64,000 bases of DNA, taken from positions 14,140,928 to 14,204,927 of the forward strand of contig CM055094.1 in NCBI GenBank assembly GCA_029204225.1. Reading direction: 5' to 3'. This document shows, piece by piece, positions 43,491 to 56,025 of this stretch. The position numbers and the translations under genes are program-made. Each line of letters opens with the position of its first letter. Position 1 is the stretch's first letter. The notes under the pieces are model-generated. The model ran no database searches, was not told the DNA's origin, and was given only the letters and a program-made list of their open reading frames with translations. The stretch is from Diphasiastrum complanatum (taxonomy: Eukaryota > Streptophyta > Lycopodiopsida > Lycopodiales > Lycopodiaceae).

Positions 43491-46154
43491 AACTAGTCCT
43501 TCTTTGTTTCTTTCTTCTTCTGCCTATCAGTAGAGACTGTGGGCACTTCTTGAGATTACCTTTCTTGTCTTAAGGCCCAGATTAGGCAGAAGGAGTAGAT
43601 AATCATTGTAGTATTGTCCTGCCTGTCAGAGGACATCCGGATGGGTCTCTCTTGAACTGAATGCACATGCATAATCAACCAAAATGCAAGCCAATGCGTT
43701 CAACAAATGATCTACGTTACTGCTCAGTTGAACAACGATGGATTCCTACTTCTACTTTGCTTCAAAATGAACTAAAATCAGATCCTACACTACTTTACTT
43801 GCATAAATTGACAAGACAAGAAACAAAAACTAATCTACAGCATGTTAGAAGTCCAAGAATCAAGAAACTAACCAGTCTTTTGATTCTTGGACATCCCAAG
43901 AACATCAAGAACTAGAATGTTAGAGAATATCCAGGATTTATGCCACATTTCTAGCCTATTTAATTTACTTGAATACTGGCTCCTACATTAATCCACAAGA
44001 AAACATGAAATCTAAAACACAACTAGGAAAGCAAGAAAACTAATCCACAATCACACACAATATGAATGGAAGGGCATGCTCATAGGGACATCACTCAAGA
44101 AAACCATCATGATCAAGGAGCTCAATGGATACATCTAACTCATGGAGACTCTTCTCATTTCAGCATGGAGTTGATACAATACACAAAAAGCTCCTCTTCA
44201 CAAAGAGGGAGTCTCTTAAATAAGCAAGAGAGCTCCTTAGGTGGCATCCTAGTGGAATTTCCACATTTCACAAATTACAAGTGGAATAATGCTCCTCCAC
44301 TAGAGGTCACCATCAAAAGGTGGCTCACTCTACTTTCTTTAAGAGGGGTCTACTTGCATTTAATACATTTGCCTAGAAATACTAGTTCCTGCATGGTCAT
44401 TCCATCTTCCAGGATTCACCACAAGACTTACATAGTTCTTGCTTGCCATTCCTAACTAGCATTTCTCGGCTCTCATACTCGGCTCTCAGTCTTCATTAGT
44501 CTCGTCTTCTCAGAGACCTCCTCGGTCTAAGGTGAGAGGTGCTCTTGAGTTGTTCTGTCCGAGTATCTTGGGGATTCGTCAGAATCAGCCAACATCATCC
44601 CACCCCTAATGTGTTGTAGGACCCACTACAACTCATATTGGACGATGTCGTTCCATTTTGCATTGGCATCTTCGATCGTCACTTGGAAAAGTGTAGATCC
44701 TCGTTCGCTTACATAAAACCAAGTGCTTGTTGTTGCCAGTCTTTATCACAAAAATTGTTTTTTTACAAGTTGCCACGATTGGATCAGAATGTCTTATTGC
44801 TATAGGTGGTTGACATTTTCAAAATTGGAGAGCTCTCAGCAGCTTCACAACTTGCATGCTCGAGTGCTTTCCATGTGTCTCTTTGTTTTGTCACTTGTAT
44901 CTGCCATTGACGGTTTCATCTTTGGTTTCTTGGCAGATTCTATCTTCTGGAAGGTCTGTATCCTCCATTTGCCTTTGGGTGTTTCCGTGGTTCTTCTCTC
45001 AGTTGAAGTTCCAGTCTCAAGGAAAACCTTTAATCTGCAGGTTGCACAAACTTTGATTATGAGTCTCAAGGGGATGGATTCATCAAAAATTGGTGGTAGG
45101 AGCAGTTTTGGATGGACGGTTTGGTAACGGTAAGGAAACATGATGAAGGCTTGGTGGTAGGGTGAAGGAACTGATAGTTCTACAGTTGCAGTCTTGGACC
45201 CTTGCAATGTCGAGCTTTGACCATCACTTGCTGGATGAGGAGCTTGCTTTATTTTGCAGGTTCACAGATGTCTTCATCTTTCATTTTCTGCAGCTCTTTC
45301 TTTTGATTCGTTAATTTTGCATCTCTTTGAGCTTCATAAGAGGGGATTCAACTATAAGCTTCTTGGATCTTTCTCTTTATTTGTTCTAGCTGCTTCGCCT
45401 ACTTTTGTAGGTCTTTTTCAGCTGAACAACCAATATAGGTGGTAGTTGGTCTCTACAAGACACTTGCAATGATCTTTCACATGCTTCGGTAGGACTATAA
45501 AAAACTAGAAATTTCTTAGAAGAACAGTAAACTGATGATAAACAAATAGATAGAAGGAAGGGTGGTGGTGAAAATGGTAGATGGTGTGAACGATAGGCAT
45601 AAGAGTGGATGCAGATGTACGGCAAGACGCCAGTTGAAGAAGGAGACTGATTTTCCAATGCTTGTGTTTCTCTTTTTTGAAGGATCTTCGTCGTGACTAG
45701 GATACTTCTTCTGATCGAGTCGCTTTGGGTTGTCCATCTGTCTTCTTAGCCTTGTCGTTGTCGACTTTGGGTTTGTGACCTTGGTTGTCGATCTTGCTGT
45801 TGTTGTTATTGGTAGCGTAACTGCTCCGGTGGATCCAAGCAGATCCACTCTCCCCCCCCCAAAAAAAAAATCAGTTGGTGGGGATGTTGGTAATGGTAAC
45901 TGTTCATGCTCAGGATTGGATCGGCGTGTGGAACACGTAGTTGAAACTCGTTGAACATGCGACTGGACTAAAGATTGAACAAATTTTAACTAAATTTGTT
46001 TTGATCTTGTTGTAGTTGACTCAAAACAGAATATGGCAATGAGATGCAGGAATCAACTCTAATTTGACATGTACTTTTCATATGTCTCAAAAATCTTGAA
46101 CTGCTGTACAAGGGAATCTGAAGATGGATAGATGAATGAAAATGTGTGCTGGAG
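43491..46154. other. Unrecognised intergenic DNA
   Basis: No supported gene. Open frames on both strands at 44723-45207 and 45516-45850 overlap each other and carry no motif I know. A C-run/A-run (about 45852-45870) and mixed composition suggest old repeats. Confidence 0.45.
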
Positions 46155-46738
46155 CTGTATGAATATGAACAATTATAAATACTAAGAAATTAGGTCGTCA
46201 ATTGCGATTGTCAGTTGGCTGATGATCCGCTGGCATCCATCCGGTCCTTGTCATTGATTGTTGATAAGCGGTGAAATTGGTCGTAAACGTTCTGTTTGCA
46301 TAAATGAACCAAAATTGTAGCTCTGCAGAAATGAACTAAAACAACCACAGGCAATACTGTCGAATTTTTTGCAAAAAATGTGAAAAAGATGAAGGTGCCC
46401 TTAAATCTCATTTAGGGTTGTCCCACACTTTGCCAGAGTTATTTTCATAACATTTGAGGCTCTTTGGAAAAAGCAAAAAATGCGACGCTATGATTTTACA
46501 CGAGATTTCTGTCAAGGAAAAAAATGCAAAAAAGGCGACACTGCATTTTTCAACGGGATTCCTGATAGACAAAAAAGTCGACACTGTTGTCAACTCTGTG
46601 TATTTCTGCAAACTGTGTAAAAACACTTGTAAATCTGTAGACTATGTAAAAACACAAGAAAAATCCGCAGAACTGGATTAACAATGGATGAAGATTAAAA
46701 CCGATTACTTGATTGGTAAGAAGGAAAACAATCCAGCA
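46155..46738 (-). repeat. RT5 3' LTR, partial
   Basis: It matches the right LTR from CTGTATGAATATGA (51299) to its end, including CCGCTGGCATCCATCCGGTC and the GCGAAAAAG-type motifs. It ends CCAGCA at 46738 next to the purine tract. Left of 46155 the similarity stops. Confidence 0.85.
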
Positions 46739-46749
46739 CTCCTCCTTAA

Positions 46750-47263
46750 TCTGAATCCTTGAATGCCTTGACCTTCAAAACTTAGTTCTACACATAATCT
46801 TCATAAAGGCATCTGCTGTCATATCTTGCGTTCTACAGTACTGCAATTTGACCTCTTCGTTGAGAACTTTGCTTCTGACAAAATGATATTTCAGTTCAAC
46901 GTGCTTACTCCTGGAATGAGATCTAGGGTTGGTTGATAAAGCAATGTCACTTTGATTATCACAAAATAATGTCGTCAGAGCGTATTGATTTAGACCAATA
47001 TCTAAGAGTAAATTCCTCAGCCAAATTGCTTCCTTTGTAGCTTGAGAGGTTGCGATATACTTTGATTCAGTGGAAGATAGAGCTATTAAAAATGGCTTGC
47101 GACTGTTCTAGGAAACTGGACCATTGTTGAGGAAGAATGTAAATTCGAAAGTAGATTTACGAGTGTCTACATCTCCTGCCCAACTTGCATCTGTGTAACC
47201 ACTGAGTAAATTGAGTTTGTCATTGTCGACTGTTCCATAACAAATGCAAAAGTCCATAGTAGC
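46750..47263 (-). pseudogene. RT5 RNase H
   Basis: Frames on the minus strand give DASWAGDVDTRKST, FFLNNGP, ALSSTES, WLRNLLLDI, CDNQSD and HSRSKHVEL, colinear with RT1 RNase H. A stop follows NNGP (Trp position) and several substitutions are present. Confidence 0.82.
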
Positions 47264-48216
47264 TCAAAGATATCTCATGACTCTGATAAGAGCCTTCCAA
47301 TGTGTTATACTAGGGTTAGTCATAAACTGACTAAGAGAGCTAACTGCAAAAGCTATGTCTAGCCTAGTACAGTTCATGGCGTATATAAGAGATCCTATAA
47401 TAGAATGGTAAGGATACTCACGCATCTGTTGCTTCTCATGAATTGCTTGGGGACACTGGTCCTTTGACAAATTGAGACCTGGTTCCATTGATGAGAGAGC
47501 TAACTTGCAATTCATCATATTATATCCGACTAACATGTTGTAGATGCACATCTGTTGTGTAATGTAGACCAACTTCAACTTTCTGTCGCTGTGGATTTGT
47601 ATACCAAGGCAGAAATGAGCCTCGCCCAGATCGGTCATGTTGAATTCGGAAGATAGCATTGTCTTGGTCTCTTTTATCAGATCGGTACTGTTGCTGAAAA
47701 GAAATGTATCATCCACGTATAAAGTGATAATGATAAAAGAATGATGCACTGCTTTGAAGTAAACATTTGAATCTGAAGAGCTAGGTGTGTATCCATGATC
47801 AATAAGAAAAGAATTGATCCTTTGAAACCATGCACGAATAGATTGTTTTAAGCCACAAAAAAGTACCTTATGGAGTTTACACACATGATTGTGTTTACCC
47901 TCGATAATATAACCTTCGGGTTGCACCATGTAGATGTCTTCTTCGATAACTCCATTGAGCTATGCTGTCTGTACATCCATTTGATGTATTTCCAAATCTA
48001 CTGCAGCGGCAAATGATAGCAAAAAAACGAATAGAAGAATGCTTAACTACTGGACTAAAGTCTCAGTGTAATCAACGTTGTATACCTGAGAAAATCTTCT
48101 GGCTACAAGTCGTGCCTTTCTTTTGTTATGTTTTCATCTGCATTGTACTTGACTTTGAAAATTCATTTGCAATCAACTATGTTTCTATTGGTAAGTAATT
48201 CAACAATTGTCCACGT
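47264..48216 (-). pseudogene. RT5 reverse transcriptase
   Basis: 47929-47264 is open and contains MVQPEGY, CGLKQSIRAW, the catalytic LYVDDTFLFS (about 47690-47725), FNMTDLGEAHFCLGI, SIIGSLIYAMN and SQFMTNPSITHWKA. The N-terminal fingers/palm part (47930-48216) is broken by frame changes. This is the RT segment that RT1 lacks. Confidence 0.88.
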
Positions 48217-49918
48217 CTAGTTCTTGATAAGAGATGAATACTCTTTATCCATAGCTTCTTTCCAGAGATCTGAATCAGGTTGACTGAGTGCCTCTTGGAC
48301 AGACGTCGGTTCTTGAACAAGATAGGTTACAGACTCGTTGATATACCGGTTAGGTGGTCTGCTTGTCCTTGATGATCTTTTGGGTAATACATGAAGTTGA
48401 TTATTTCCATCATACTGTAGTAGTTGATCTGCAACATCACCATCTTCTGATCCGTCATTGATTTGTTGTTCATCAAGTGTAGAGGAGCTTGGACCTTCAA
48501 TAGGAATAGTCAACTGGAAAACTAGAAAGTTGAAAGCATCAGGAGAATCTGATAGGTCAGCTACATGGGGACTACCCTTTCCTTTGAGGTCTTGAAACTG
48601 ATCTTCGATGAAGATGACATCCCGGCTAGTGAATATCTTCAACTCGATGGGATCGAACAGCTTGTAGACTTGATCTGAAGTAGTGTAGCTGATGAAAATA
48701 CATTTGATACTCTAGAAGTCAATCTTCTTCCTGAGATCACAAGGAATCTACACAAAAGCAGTACATCCAAAAACTCGTAAATTTGATAAAGAAGGTTTGG
48801 TACATGTCCAAACTTTGAATGGTATTTTGTCTGAAAGGCCTTTAGTAGGACATCTGTGCTGAATATAGGTTGCTATTGAAATAGCTTTAGCCCAAAAGCA
48901 CTTCGGAAGTGTCGCATGTGATAACATGCACCGTTGTTGATTCAACTAAGTTCTATTCTTTCTCTCAACAAGACCATTTGATTGAGGTGAATAAGAAGTA
49001 ATGTATTGTTGTTCAATGCCGTTGTTATGACAATAATCCTTGAATTCATTGGAGATGTATTCTCCCTCGTTATCTGACCTCAATGCTTTGATTTGTTTGC
49101 CAGTTTGATTCTCATCATGCTCTTTGAATTGTCTGAATTTGATGAAAGCCTCTGATTTCTGTTTAATAAAATAAACAATTGTTCTTCTGGAGAATTTGTC
49201 AATAAAGGTAGTGAAGTACTTTGTATCTAGCAATGAAGCATAGGTCCACATATATCTGTATGAACAACATCTAATAGATCTTTTGCTGTATGTCTACGGT
49301 TTGATCTAAAAGGAATGCTAGTCTGCTTTCCAAAGATGCAGCTATGACAAACAGAGAGATTGTCCTTACCAAAAGGATAGTCGAGATCAAGTACCATATG
49401 GATTGTCTGGACATGTTCAAAACAGATGCATAATTCAAGTGTCCTAAGCGATGATGCCATAGTAACACTTTATTGACTAGAACAGAGGTTCTCAAGGCTT
49501 GACTAGACTCAGAATAACAATGTGCCAATCTATATAAGTAACCCTGTCTCTTGCCTAGTGCAAGGATCTTATTACTCCTGTCAACAATTTTGCATTGGTC
49601 AGATTTGAATTCTACCTTATGACCTATATCTGTAATTCTATCCACTGATAACAGATTTGTAGAGAGTTTAAAAACATATAAGACCTTTGATAGTGATTTG
49701 AATTGATCATATTGGAAACGCAATGTTACAGTACCTTCACCTTCAATAGTGTGAGTACTATTATCACCAAAATGAACAAATTTATTTGTGTTGTATGGCA
49801 TGTAGGAGTTGAAGATCTCATGTTGATTGGTCATATGCTGTGTAGCTCCAGAATCCAGAAACCATGAATCATCCAAAAATGCGCTTTGATCTTTGACCAT
49901 GAATGTGCCTTTGTCCAC
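48217..49918 (-). pseudogene. RT5 protease and integrase
   Basis: 49918-49271 carries the protease motif WFLDSGATQHMT (active Asp intact) and then pre-integrase LLWHHRLGHLNYAS. 49460-49227 carries CHSCIFGKQ and VHTDICGPM. 49251-48946 carries the core ..TTFIDKFSR, RSDNEGEYIS (Gly to Glu in the normally invariant GG) and GLVERKNRT. 48945-48748 and 48642-48217 give the C-terminal part (VWTCTKPSLSNLRVFGC) and the linker up to SDLWKEAMDKEYSSL, the RT start. Frames change between segments. Confidence 0.87.
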
Positions 49919-49924
49919 TTCGAC

Positions 49925-50640
49925 CTGGGGAGATGATGAAACTATGTTTGCTTGTTGATTAGGTTGCTTGGCTACGTTCTTCGCTTAAAGAATTCAGCAA
50001 TCCTTGATCTCATGGTTATTGCACTTGCAATACCTGTAAAACATCTTCTTCTTCGATTGTGGAGCTTGATTTTGAGTCTGTTTCTGATTTGTTGCAGTCT
50101 TCTTGGAGCTTTTTTGCTTCTATCGCTTAGAGCCTTTGTTGACATATAGCGCTTGAGAGGAGGAAGTAGACGGAGTGTCTTGACTTCTTCGATTATCTTC
50201 TTGCAGCAACATGGTGATAACTCTAGTAAGAGTTAAATCTGAGTGTGTCGATATGATCATCATCCAATTCTGGTATGTAGAGGACAAGCTTGAAAGCAAG
50301 CGTCTTGATCGTCTATGACTGATCCGACAGCGGCCATCTGTTGCAAGAGATTCTTAAACTAGTTAATGTGACTATGAGGTGAATCACCAACAAACATTTT
50401 GAATATGAAAAATTTTCTTCGTAGATGTTACTTAGTAGTTATGTCCCTCATGTCATATAGTGAGTTCAAGATGTCCCAAGCTTGTCTGCAATGAGACCGG
50501 CTTTACTTTGAGAATCCGTCTGGAAATTAGTCTGTCGATTGTGTCGATGACGCTAAGATGTAGTAATGCCAACAATAGGAAAATCAATTCTATGATACTG
50601 AAAGGCTGAAAAGAACTGAAGAGTATGATATCAATTTGAT
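49925..50640 (-). pseudogene. RT5 Gag remnant
   Basis: Pieces on the minus strand: HSHIN*FKNLLQQMAAVGSV (with a stop), the ..LLQEDNR region, a Lys/Ser-rich tail and a degenerate knuckle near 50000-50045 (..YCKCNNHEIKDC, first Cys lost). It parallels RT1 Gag but is more decayed. Confidence 0.75.
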
Positions 50641-50683
50641 ATCACGAAAGATATCAAGTATTAGAGCTTTCGCTCTGATATCA

Positions 50684-51881
50684 TGTTGTAATTAGATAAA
50701 GGAGTAATGTAAATGCTCTAATACCAACTCGAAAAGTGGTGTGTAGAAGATAGGTCTAGTTTGAAAAGAAACAGATGTCTAGAAAGAAATCTTTTCATGT
50801 ATGGTGGAATAAGCTATCTTCCTCTTTCACAATGCATGGCTACGCCTATCAATTTCAAACGAAATGATAGTGATAAAAATCACGTTTGATCTTATAGTAA
50901 CTAAATTTGAAATCGTCAGTACTACAGTGATTACGTAGCCAAACAATTAAGCATAGAAAATCATCAGACAAATAATCAGTCGCGAAGAACTCTAGAAAAT
51001 GCATACATTCTAAGATGAAGCTAAACACAATAAAGAATAGTATCGATTCAAAATGAAATAGAAGTAAATGAGTACAATAACTTGCAGATCGAAGCCATGT
51101 ACTCTATGTTATCTCTGAACGACTTAAATGAAAGTCTGAAGTAATTTGCAATGCTGATAAACAGTGGCGCAATAGCAATCTCTGAAACAACTCTAAGAAG
51201 TGAGCTAGAATGCTCAGGAGTGTTCAAGATCGTAGGCCTGAGAGGAAGAGCTAACTATTCAAAAACTTCTTCTGATAACTTTAATTCTGATGATTAAACT
51301 GTATGAATATGAGCAACTATTTATACTAAGAAATTAGGTCGTCAATTGCGATCGACAGTTGGCTGGTGCTCCGCTGGCATCCATCCGGTCCTTGTCATTG
51401 ATTGTTGACAAGCGGTGAAATTGGCCGTAAATGTTCTGTCTGCATAAATGGACCAAAATTGTAGCTCTGTAGAAATGAACTAAAATAGCCACAGGCAACA
51501 CTGTCGAGTTTTTCGCAAAAAATGCGAAAAAGACGAAGGTGCCCTTAAATCTCATTTAGGGTTGTCCCACACTTTGCCAGAGTCATTTCCTTAACATTTG
51601 AGGCTCTTTGGAAAAAGCAAAAAATGCAACACTGTGATTTTACATGAGATTTCTGTCAGGCAAAAAATGCGAAAAAGGTGACACTGCATTTTTCAACAAG
51701 ATTTTTGACAGGCGAAAAAGACGACACTGTTGTCAACTCCGTGTATTTCTGCAAACTGTGTAAAAACACTTGTAAATTTGCAGCCTATGTAAAAAGACGA
51801 GAAAAATTTGCAGAAGTGGATTAGCAATGGATAAAGATTAAAACTGATTAGTCGATTGCTAAGAAGGAGAATAATCCAACA
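50684..51881 (-). repeat. RT5 5' LTR
   Basis: 1198 bp, starting TGTTGTAATTAG next to the PBS and ending ..AATCCAACA. It contains the GTGCCCTTAAATCTCATTTAGGG block also related to the tandem array at 52640-53010. Confidence 0.88.
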
Positions 51882-51887
51882 GAATCA

Positions 51888-52450
51888 TCTCATGCTGTCA
51901 TCAATTTCTGATGCCAATGTCGATAAGAAAAACACATTGGTCTCATCCTTCTTTGTATCTTGTTTGGCTAAGTTGCCTTGTTGCTTTACTTTCTCTTGCT
52001 TGATATCCATCTTTTTTTTATAGCATTCCCTAGCCCAATGGCCCTGCTTGTGCCAATCGTAGCATTTTTTTCTTTTTTCTTCTTTGGCTTTGAATACAAC
52101 TCTCCTCGATCCTCGTCATCTTTGCCTTTCTTGGAGATTCATTTTTGACCCTTTTGCTTGCCCTTCGCTAGTAATCCATGATCATCAAATGTGGCTTGCC
52201 GTGATTTCACCATCTCATGCTTTCGTTCTTCATATAATGGATCTAATGCAGGTGTTCAAAGGTGGGTAATCTCTCTCTTGATGCAATTTCACTCATCAAC
52301 ATTTGCAGTCCTTCAAATACACCATTCATGGCCATATGGACTAGCTCCACATCCTTGAGGGGTTCCTCGATGGCAATCAATTAATCCTGCAATTCCTTGA
52401 TTATGGTGAAGAAGAATCCCACAGTCTCATTGTCCTACATTAGTATGATA
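51888..52450 (-). pseudogene. Copia Gag fragment beside RT5
   Basis: The minus strand gives an ELVHMAMNGV..LQMLMSEI stretch, an LPTFEHL block, a Lys-rich region, then a knuckle CYDWHKQGHWAREC (second Cys replaced by Trp) and LASEIDDSM, with several stops. It differs from RT5 Gag, so it is a separate older element, possibly the target of RT5. Confidence 0.75.
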
Positions 52451-52639
52451 TTCAACTTTGTCTTTAGAACGCTTAGCCTTAAACAAATTGTTCAAGTAAT
52501 GAGCATCCTGAAAATCGAAGGCCGGCTACATGTTTTCGGACCTTCACATTTTTCGTTTAAGATTTTTTTTGCCTTTTTTGCACCTTAGTGAGAAAAGCAA
52601 CACAGTGGCCAAGTGGCCAGAATGCCTTAGAATCATTCT

Positions 52640-53010
52640 TAAGGCACCTTCGCCTTTTTTGTCGCTTCACGAAAAATGCGACAAAGTGGCTAGAATGCCT
52701 TAGAAACCATTTTAAAGGCACCTTTGGCTTTTTCGGTTTTTTCGTTGCCTTTAGTCTAAAGCACCTTCGACATTTTCGTTGCCTTTAGTCTAAGGCACCT
52801 TCTATTTTTTCACTACCTTTAGTCTAAGACACCTTTGCCTTCTTCGCTGCCTTTAGTCCAAGGCACTTTTCGGCTTTTTCGGCTTTTTTGCCTTCTTCGC
52901 TATCTTAAATCTAAGGGCGACTTCAGGATTTAAATACCTTAAGTCTAAGGGCACCTTCAGGATTTGCATACCTTCAGTCTAAGGGCACCTTCGAGTTTTT
53001 GGGGTTTTTC
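52640..53010. repeat. Degenerate tandem array, unit about 35-45 bp
   Basis: At least eight copies of a unit resembling CCTTTAGTCTAAGGCACCTT followed by TCG..TTTTTCG. The last units shift to CTTAAGTCTAAGGGCACCTTC. The word AAGGGCACCTTCG with TTTTTCG is the complement of a block in the RT5 LTRs (about 46385-46405 and 51525-51550), so the array probably grew from LTR sequence. Confidence 0.8.
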
Positions 53011-53039
53011 GTTTTTGTTACATTGGCAGACCGACGTCG

Positions 53040-53957
53040 CCAACTTATCATCAACCCTAAAACAGCTGGAGAAACAAATATCCTAAGGGCGGTTACCAAC
53101 TTTGTACATATGCAAAAATTGGAGTAAATGGTAGTTAAGGCATAAGATATTTTTCTCTCGACACTTGTAAATATATATGTTAGCTGAATCAAGAATGTAA
53201 GCATTAATTGAATTTCTCTTTCAATCAAAGTTACCTGTAGCCAGTGTATCATGCTCAACAAGCTGAAGTTATTATTGCAAGTGAATGTACTCATTGTTGA
53301 TATTAATCAGAGTGCAATTTTTGTCTCACTACTGTGTGGTTCATTTGCGCAATCTGTATGAATTCTTTTACTTGAATATTTCTGTTGCTAACTGTTGTAT
53401 TTTTGTTCCTACATTTCGCGCTCAATTCTCGAGCTTCCACTGCCGCTTACACCTGCAATTTTACGACATGGTATCAGAGCGGGCATTTCAGTAATCTGCA
53501 TTTCTACTATGGATTATCAGTCTTATTTCTATCAAGACATCCATCTAGCAAACGCGTAGCCAACAATATTCCGACAATCGTTGTTTCTACCAACGATCTC
53601 GTTCAACAAGAATGGATCCATCATCTAGTTCATCTCTCACTATCATCTCTAGAATTCAAGATGAAGGTTAGAACTGTGGGACATTGTTGATGGCACAGAG
53701 CTCAAACCAGAAGGTGATGTAGCCATCATCACTCAGCTCAACACATTCCAAAATTTTATGAAACAGATGATTACAACTGGCTCAGTCATAGAGGATTCCG
53801 ATGCATTCATGACTCTATTATCGAGTCTACGTGAAGCCTACAAAACTTGGGTAATGACAATTTCTACCCAGGAGCACCTCACTCTCTCAAGAGTAATTTC
53901 GCTGCTCCTACAAGAGGAGACCAATAAAGGTGGTACATTCTTAGAATCAACTTTTTG
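53040..53957 (+). mobile_element. Orphan Copia 5' LTR, PBS and gag stub
   Basis: LTR-like sequence ends ..TTTTACGACA at 53468, directly followed by an excellent PBS TGGTATCAGAGCGGGC (53469-53484). A gag start at ATG 53612 (MDPSSSSSLTI) loses frame after about 19 codons. Frame resumes at 53671 with ELWDIVDGTE, QLNTFQNFMKQM, LLSSLREAYKTWV and LTLSRVISLLLQEE, and stops at TGA 53957. A short deletion removed the W..RM region. Everything downstream is missing. Confidence 0.82.
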
Positions 53958-54138
53958 AGATGATTTGTCCCATTTCAGGACTATATTATAGTGTTCTTAG
54001 CTTGCTTCTTCATCAATGGTCCTGCAACCTTTCCTTCCTTCAATGTAACTGCTTTTGGCTGTTTTATTAATGGTTCATAAAAAATATCTCAAACTCCAAA
54101 TCTTGTAGGATCCATGTGATTGAGAATTTGCTCATCCA
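53958..54138 (-). pseudogene. Unidentified coding-like remnant, left half (split by RT8)
   Basis: The minus strand reads DEQILNHMDPTRFG followed by a stop and ..DIFYEPLIKQPKAVTLK. Across RT8 it is in register with the fragment at 59731-59903 (..HALTYDEDAKPMD), so the two were once one coding sequence. I do not recognise the family; an older LTR element is possible. Confidence 0.5.
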
Positions 54139-54919
54139 TGTCAGAAATGGTGGACTCCTACAATTTTGTCGCAACATGAATACGAAGCGAAGGTCGAACG
54201 AGAACAATTCACGACAGTCAACTTCCTTTGACTCGAAGCACGAATGATTCACGAATCATTCGTGAATCTGAAACACACCTCCAAAAACAAAAAACTACGA
54301 AAGAGACGAAGAGGAATCTTTCGCGTTGCCAACTGGCAGCTCAACGGGCTTGGAGTCATAGACTTCATGCCCAACTGAAACGAATGACAACAACAGAGAC
54401 TAACTAACAGGCTAGTTGATTGGCGTTAACTAGTCTTGTGATTCTACGTTTAGCCATCTTGTAAACTCCACACCGTCGAGGTACAAGGGATCCTCTGTGG
54501 ATCATAAAAAAGAGAATGAAAAAAAGATAATCTCAATAGAGAGATCTGTAAGAGACAGATAGAGAGAGAGGTAGCAGAGTAGAGCAGAAAGAAAAATACT
54601 AGAAACCATAGCTGTGCATGAAAGTCTGCCAATGAGCAAAACACAACGAAAGAGCAGAATGTCATTCCGCCAATGAGCGAGACACTGATGATCTCGCTCT
54701 AAAAACTAAACTAATAATGTAGTAGCTCTATTTTCGTGCATCTCCCTGTCTTGTGCTGTCATTTTGTCTTGATTGCTAGAATAGAATGTGTTCTGTGATG
54801 TGTAGTTGCGTGTCTGGGATCCTGTAAACAACTTTCGCACAAAAGAAAATCAAAAGACACAAAATTGTTCGTGAATAAAAAGACAAAGATGAAAAAGAAA
54901 CAACCTCGCTTCTATGACA
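54139..54919 (+). repeat. RT8 5' LTR
   Basis: TGTCAGAAATGG..CTATGACA, followed directly by the PBS. It contains a short palindrome, ATGATTCACGAATCAT (about 54227-54242), followed by TCGTGAATC. Confidence 0.93.
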
Positions 54920-54984
54920 TGGTATCAAATTCCACATGTTATCACTACTGATATCCTAGCAGTGATTCTTCCAGACAACACAAT

Positions 54985-55474
54985 ATGGCTACAACACTCC
55001 AGACAAGAATAACAATTAGTCTCGATGGTGCAAATTATAGAATCTGGAAATTCAAAATCAAAACGCTTCTGAAGGGCGAAGGCATCTGATCGGTGACCGA
55101 GCTCTTAGAGGTGCAGCCTCCAAAGGGAGACCCGAGGAGAGCTGAATGGATCAGAAAAGATGAGCGCACAATGGCGATCATCATTTCATCCATAAATGAA
55201 GATCTACTCATGTAGATTGAAGACTACAAAAACAACCATGCAACGTGGGAAGGATTGAAGCAGAAGTATGAAGTGAGAACTGCAGCTTCAGTGATGCACC
55301 TTCACAATCAGCTGCAATCCATACGGTGGGATGGCAACCAGTTGGATCAGCACGTTGAGAAGATCAGAATGATCTTCGCTCAACTCACTGGACCAGAACA
55401 GGAGCACCAGGTCCAAACACCACAACAACTGATGTACTTCATGAAATCCCTACTGATGTCCTATCAGCCTAGAG
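54985..55474 (+). pseudogene. RT8 Gag N-terminal half
   Basis: ATG 54985 begins MATTLQTRITISLDG, then YRIWKFKIKTLLKG (Gag W motif), ending after KSLLMSYQPRV at the inversion breakpoint. TGA at 55087-55089 (Trp expected) and TAG at 55213-55215 interrupt it. Confidence 0.85.
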
Positions 55475-56025
55475 TGCCGATGCCTTTGACATCGTGTCTG
55501 TTCCCATCACCTAGAATCACTGCTCTGTTGTTTTTGAGTTTGCAAAAGTTAATCAAGACCTTCTTGTTGTAGGTTATGTGTGATGTTGCTCCTGAATCAA
55601 TGACTACATTGTAGTCATGTTCAGAGTAGCTTGTTGAAGCTTCATCGAGTATCGTGAAAGCTTCGTCATCTCTTTCACATCTTTGATGACTCTGAAACGT
55701 TTGTCTTTTCAGCTTTGTTCTTTCTTTTTGGGTTGAATCTATAATTGTATGCAGAATGCCCTTTCTTCTTACAGTGCATGCAAGGTATTGCTGGATTAAA
55801 CCAGTATTTGTTGGGCGTATGGCTTGGTTTGTGGCAGTGATCGTAGGAAGAAGATTGTTGATTCGAGGACTTCGTCTTCTTGAATCTTGGCTTGCTTTTG
55901 TTTTTCTTCTTTCCTTTTATGAAGAGAGCTTTCATTTGATCACTGCTTCCCTCTCCTTCGTCTCTCATCAGCGACAAGACTGACTGCTTTGTCAAATGTC
56001 ATATCTGGTAGACTCAGTATGAGCA
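55475..56025 (-). pseudogene. Inverted Gag C-terminus and protease block
   Basis: On the minus strand: LSLPDMTFDKAVSLV (Gag), a Lys-rich stretch, a knuckle-like CMHCKKKGHSAYNY (last Cys to Tyr), then the protease motif VVIDSGATSHIT (about 55615-55580) and ending LGDGNRHDVKGIG. Gag text that should precede it and protease text that should follow it lie on the plus strand at 54985-55474 and 56026-56180. The block is therefore flipped in place. Confidence 0.87.

Larger units (their letters stand above)
46155..51881 (-). mobile_element. Ty1/Copia retrotransposon RT5, related to RT1
   Basis: Minus-strand element. The right (5') LTR is 50684-51881, with PBS complement GCTCTGATATCA at 50672-50683. 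The left (3') LTR is recognisable only at 46155-46738, with a purine tract (AAGGAGGAG) just inside it. From right to left the interior gives gag, protease, integrase, RT and RNase H. Protein and LTR words are shared with RT1 (for example CGATTACGTAGCCAAAC-like LTR text), so they are one family. Multiple frame breaks. Confidence 0.88.
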